Of a stretch of 64,000 nucleotides of DNA, positions 62,380 through 64,000 are shown in pieces (the first letter of the stretch is position 1; each line of letters begins with the position of its first letter). Both the position numbers and the translations under genes were made by a program. This DNA comes from Tropheryma whipplei str. Twist (GTDB taxonomy: Bacteria > Actinomycetota > Actinomycetes > Actinomycetales > Microbacteriaceae): NCBI RefSeq assembly GCF_000007485.1, contig NC_004572.3:186001-250000 (forward strand), in the 5' to 3' direction. The notes under the pieces are model-generated. The model did no database searches, had not been told where the DNA came from, and saw nothing but the letters and a program-made list of their open reading frames with translations.

Positions 62380-63272
62380 TTGGTCAAATTGCCCTTTCTG
62401 TTCTTTTTGCCGTAACTTTGGGGTGCGGGATTGCGAGCCTTACCTTTATGCTTTCTCCGGTTAGCACATTTAGACGCCGCCTCACCCCTTATTTATCAGG
62501 GTTATCACAGGATATGTGTTTTTCCTTTAGAAGGCCACTCTACCGTGAGCTCTTTGGGGTTTTTCGTATTTACTTGAACCGCTTCTACCGCACACAACCA
62601 TCTGGCAAACTTGCTGGACTCTTGGAAATCTCCAATCGGGATCAGTCAGTTGTCGATTTTCGTATCACTCAGATAGCAATCTCGGCACTGCTAACAGGTA
62701 TATTCTGGGTGCTTTTTTGCTTATTGCTATTTTCTGGTCAGGTAAATATTGTTTTTGGACTGTTAGCTCCCGCGGTTTTTGCCGGTTCATTCTGGTGTAT
62801 CGAGAACAATTTGCGCAGATATGTCAAAAAACGTAAGCAGAAAATACTCAATGAAATGCCATCAGCCTTTGAGTTCCTGAGTCTTTCCGTGTCTGCCGGA
62901 GAGGGTGTTCTTGATGCAATAAAGCGTATCTGTTTTATTAGCAAGGGTGAATTCTCTATTGAGCTTAAGAAGGTATTAATTGGTGTTTCCAGTGGAGACA
63001 CCCTGGAGCGATGTCTCAAGCGTATGGCTGCAAAGCTTAACATTGTCAGCATCGATAGGGCGGTTAGTCAGATAATAACGGCAATCGAGCGTGGAACTCC
63101 ACTTGCGGACATTCTGATAAAGCAGGCAAAAGAGGCGCGTAATGCAACCAGAGTTGCGCTTATTGAGCAAGCGGGTAAAAAGGAGATCGCCATGATGTTT
63201 CCGCTTGTGTTCTTTATTTTGCCGGTAACAATTTTATTTGCAATATTTCCTGGGATACAGATTTTTCACTGA
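62376..63272 (+). CDS. TadC-like inner-membrane platform protein
   Basis: 298 residues; start ATGA overlaps the tadB stop. Helices at the N-terminus and ~105-145, then a T2SSF domain (EMPSAFEFLSLSVSAGEGVL, IERGTPLADILIKQAKEARN) and a final helix (FPLVFFILPVTILFAIFPG). Partner of TadB. Confidence 0.85.
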   Translation: MIGQIALSVLFAVTLGCGIASLTFMLSPVSTFRRRLTPYLSGLSQDMCFSFRRPLYRELFGVFRIYLNRFYRTQPSGKLAGLLEISNRDQSVVDFRITQIAISALLTGIFWVLFCLLLFSGQVNIVFGLLAPAVFAGSFWCIENNLRRYVKKRKQKILNEMPSAFEFLSLSVSAGEGVLDAIKRICFISKGEFSIELKKVLIGVSSGDTLERCLKRMAAKLNIVSIDRAVSQIITAIERGTPLADILIKQAKEARNATRVALIEQAGKKEIAMMFPLVFFILPVTILFAIFPGIQIFH

Positions 63273-63334
63273 TTGTTCTGATTCGGCTATTTATACACAC
63301 GATATATTTTGATTCGATATAAGAAAGGGGCAAT

Positions 63335-63523
63335 ATGAGCATAATAAAAAAAACTATAAGAAATATTTTTCATTCTGCACGTCAGGAGAGAGGGGATGTT
63401 CCGGGATGGGTCCTAATAGCAGTTATGACAGTTGGTCTTGTCATGATGATATGGGCTATAGCCGGTCCGGCGCTAACCCAGCTTTTCAACACTGCTGTGC
63501 AGCATGTCAAAATTTTTAGATGA
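63335..63523 (+). CDS. Flp-type pilin-like small protein (Rv3656c-like)
   Basis: 62 residues, ATG start after AAAGGGG. Charged N-terminus, then ERGDVPGWVLIAVMTVGLVM, a hydrophobic helix following a Gly-Asp as in class III (Flp-type) prepilin leaders, and a short tail. Actinobacterial tad clusters place a protein with GDVPGWVL here. It is the likely fibre subunit; no prepilin peptidase is visible in the window. Confidence 0.75.
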   Translation: MSIIKKTIRNIFHSARQERGDVPGWVLIAVMTVGLVMMIWAIAGPALTQLFNTAVQHVKIFR

Positions 63524-63939
63524 GCGCAGGCAACTTTCGAAGACGTATCACGAGTTTGCGTGACCCTGGAAGACACCACGAATCGGGCTCGGCGGTTGTA
63601 GAGTTTGTTATGGTCGGCACAATTGTCACATTTCTTTTATTGGCAATTTTCCAGTTTGCCTATGTGCTCTACGTGCGCAACACACTTATTGATGTGGCAG
63701 CTGCCGGTGCCCGCGTGGGGGCCCTTGCGGATATGACCCTTGCCCGCGGAGAGGAACACGCAAGGGCGCTTTTGAACAATACTGTGGGAAACAAGATCTT
63801 CACATCTGCAAGTTCGGAAAAAATTGCAGTGGGTGGTGTACTTTTTGTAAAACTCAAGATTACAGCCAGGCTACCCATTGTCGGCCCCTGGGGGCCGGAG
63901 GGTATGCTTGTGGCTATAGGGCAGGCGGTGGCAGAATAA
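63520..63939 (+). CDS. TadE-like pseudopilin
   Basis: 139 residues; ATGA overlap with the flp-like gene. A TadE motif near residue 23 (GSAVVEFVMVGTIVTFLLLA) with the conserved Glu, one membrane helix, then an extracytoplasmic part. TadE-type proteins are minor pilins needed for fibre assembly. Confidence 0.82.
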   Translation: MSAGNFRRRITSLRDPGRHHESGSAVVEFVMVGTIVTFLLLAIFQFAYVLYVRNTLIDVAAAGARVGALADMTLARGEEHARALLNNTVGNKIFTSASSEKIAVGGVLFVKLKITARLPIVGPWGPEGMLVAIGQAVAE

Positions 63940-64000
63940 TGCCCTCGCGTTTGCAGCGTGTCCGAAAAATTACTGTTTTATCAAACCAGGCTGGCTCTGC
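63939..64000 (+). CDS. Start of a further Tad pseudopilin gene (cut by window end)
   Basis: ATG 63939 overlaps the tadE stop (TAATG). The visible residues MPSRLQRVRKITVLSNQAGS end in the Gly-Ser-Ala of a TadE/F-type motif, as expected of the Rv3654c-like gene that follows tadE. Truncated by the window. Confidence 0.6.
   Translation, partial: MPSRLQRVRKITVLSNQAGS

Overview
The window fits Tropheryma whipplei, the Whipple's disease actinobacterium with a reduced genome. The evidence is moderate GC, actinobacterial gene orders (nusA-infB-rbfA, infC-rpmI-rplT-pheST, the tadABC-flp-tadE cluster), one compact rRNA operon with no tRNA in the spacer, small phase-variable surface proteins with poly-G tracts, and WiSP-type (Whipplei surface protein) coding debris interspersed with GTAAC/GTTAC-rich repeats. 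The species call rests on recognition of these traits, not on a database search.

Layout. 1-6.6 kb: a repeat-rich edge, a secreted NlpC/P60 hydrolase, a phase-variable Ala/Pro/Lys-rich surface protein (frame-off here), tgt, a small membrane-anchored secreted protein, ppa and a queuosine-precursor transporter. 6.6-7.4 kb: decayed WiSP repeats with a fragment resembling a GTPase P-loop. 7.4-14.8 kb: nusA, infB, rbfA, a two-domain glycosyltransferase and a membrane protein. 15-18.5 kb: a MetE-like protein bracketed by duplicated elements. 18.5-26 kb: infC (apparently AUA start), rpmI, rplT, pheS, pheT, tyrS. 26-32.6 kb: a membrane protein and the 16S-23S-5S operon with a near-perfect promoter. 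32.6-42.1 kb: an accessory block with two poly-G loci, a frameshifted secreted protein, a MacB/FtsX-like ABC operon, a 192-aa secreted protein, an ABC-2 exporter and a MATE exporter. 42.5-53.7 kb: mfd, proS (with a 3' VNTR), another poly-G locus, ispG, prs, glmU. 53.8-60.2 kb: more than 6 kb of mostly non-coding WiSP-derived repeats. 60.3-64 kb: a Tad-type pilus/secretion cluster running off the end.

The most notable theme is a dispersed family of small exported proteins: signal peptide, low-complexity stalk (Ala/Pro/Lys or Ser), C-terminal hydrophobic anchor. Four are tied to G homopolymers of 9-11 bases. In two the tract lies inside the coding sequence just after the signal peptide (one off, one on). 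In the other two it lies in a short upstream ORF whose stop codon, in one or two of the three frames, overlaps or abuts the start of the secreted-protein gene, suggesting phase-variable translational coupling. Ala/Pro/Lys repeat fragments at 11.0 and 33.5 kb, and the WiSP debris near 7 and 54-60 kb, look like raw material for recombination. In-frame or frame-switching tandem repeats also occur in housekeeping genes (pheT, glmU, proS).

Tgt plus a queuosine-precursor transporter suggests salvage of a queuine-type base. The MetE homologue lacks a key zinc-ligand cysteine. The Tad cluster suggests that a surface fibre or export machine is kept despite genome reduction.
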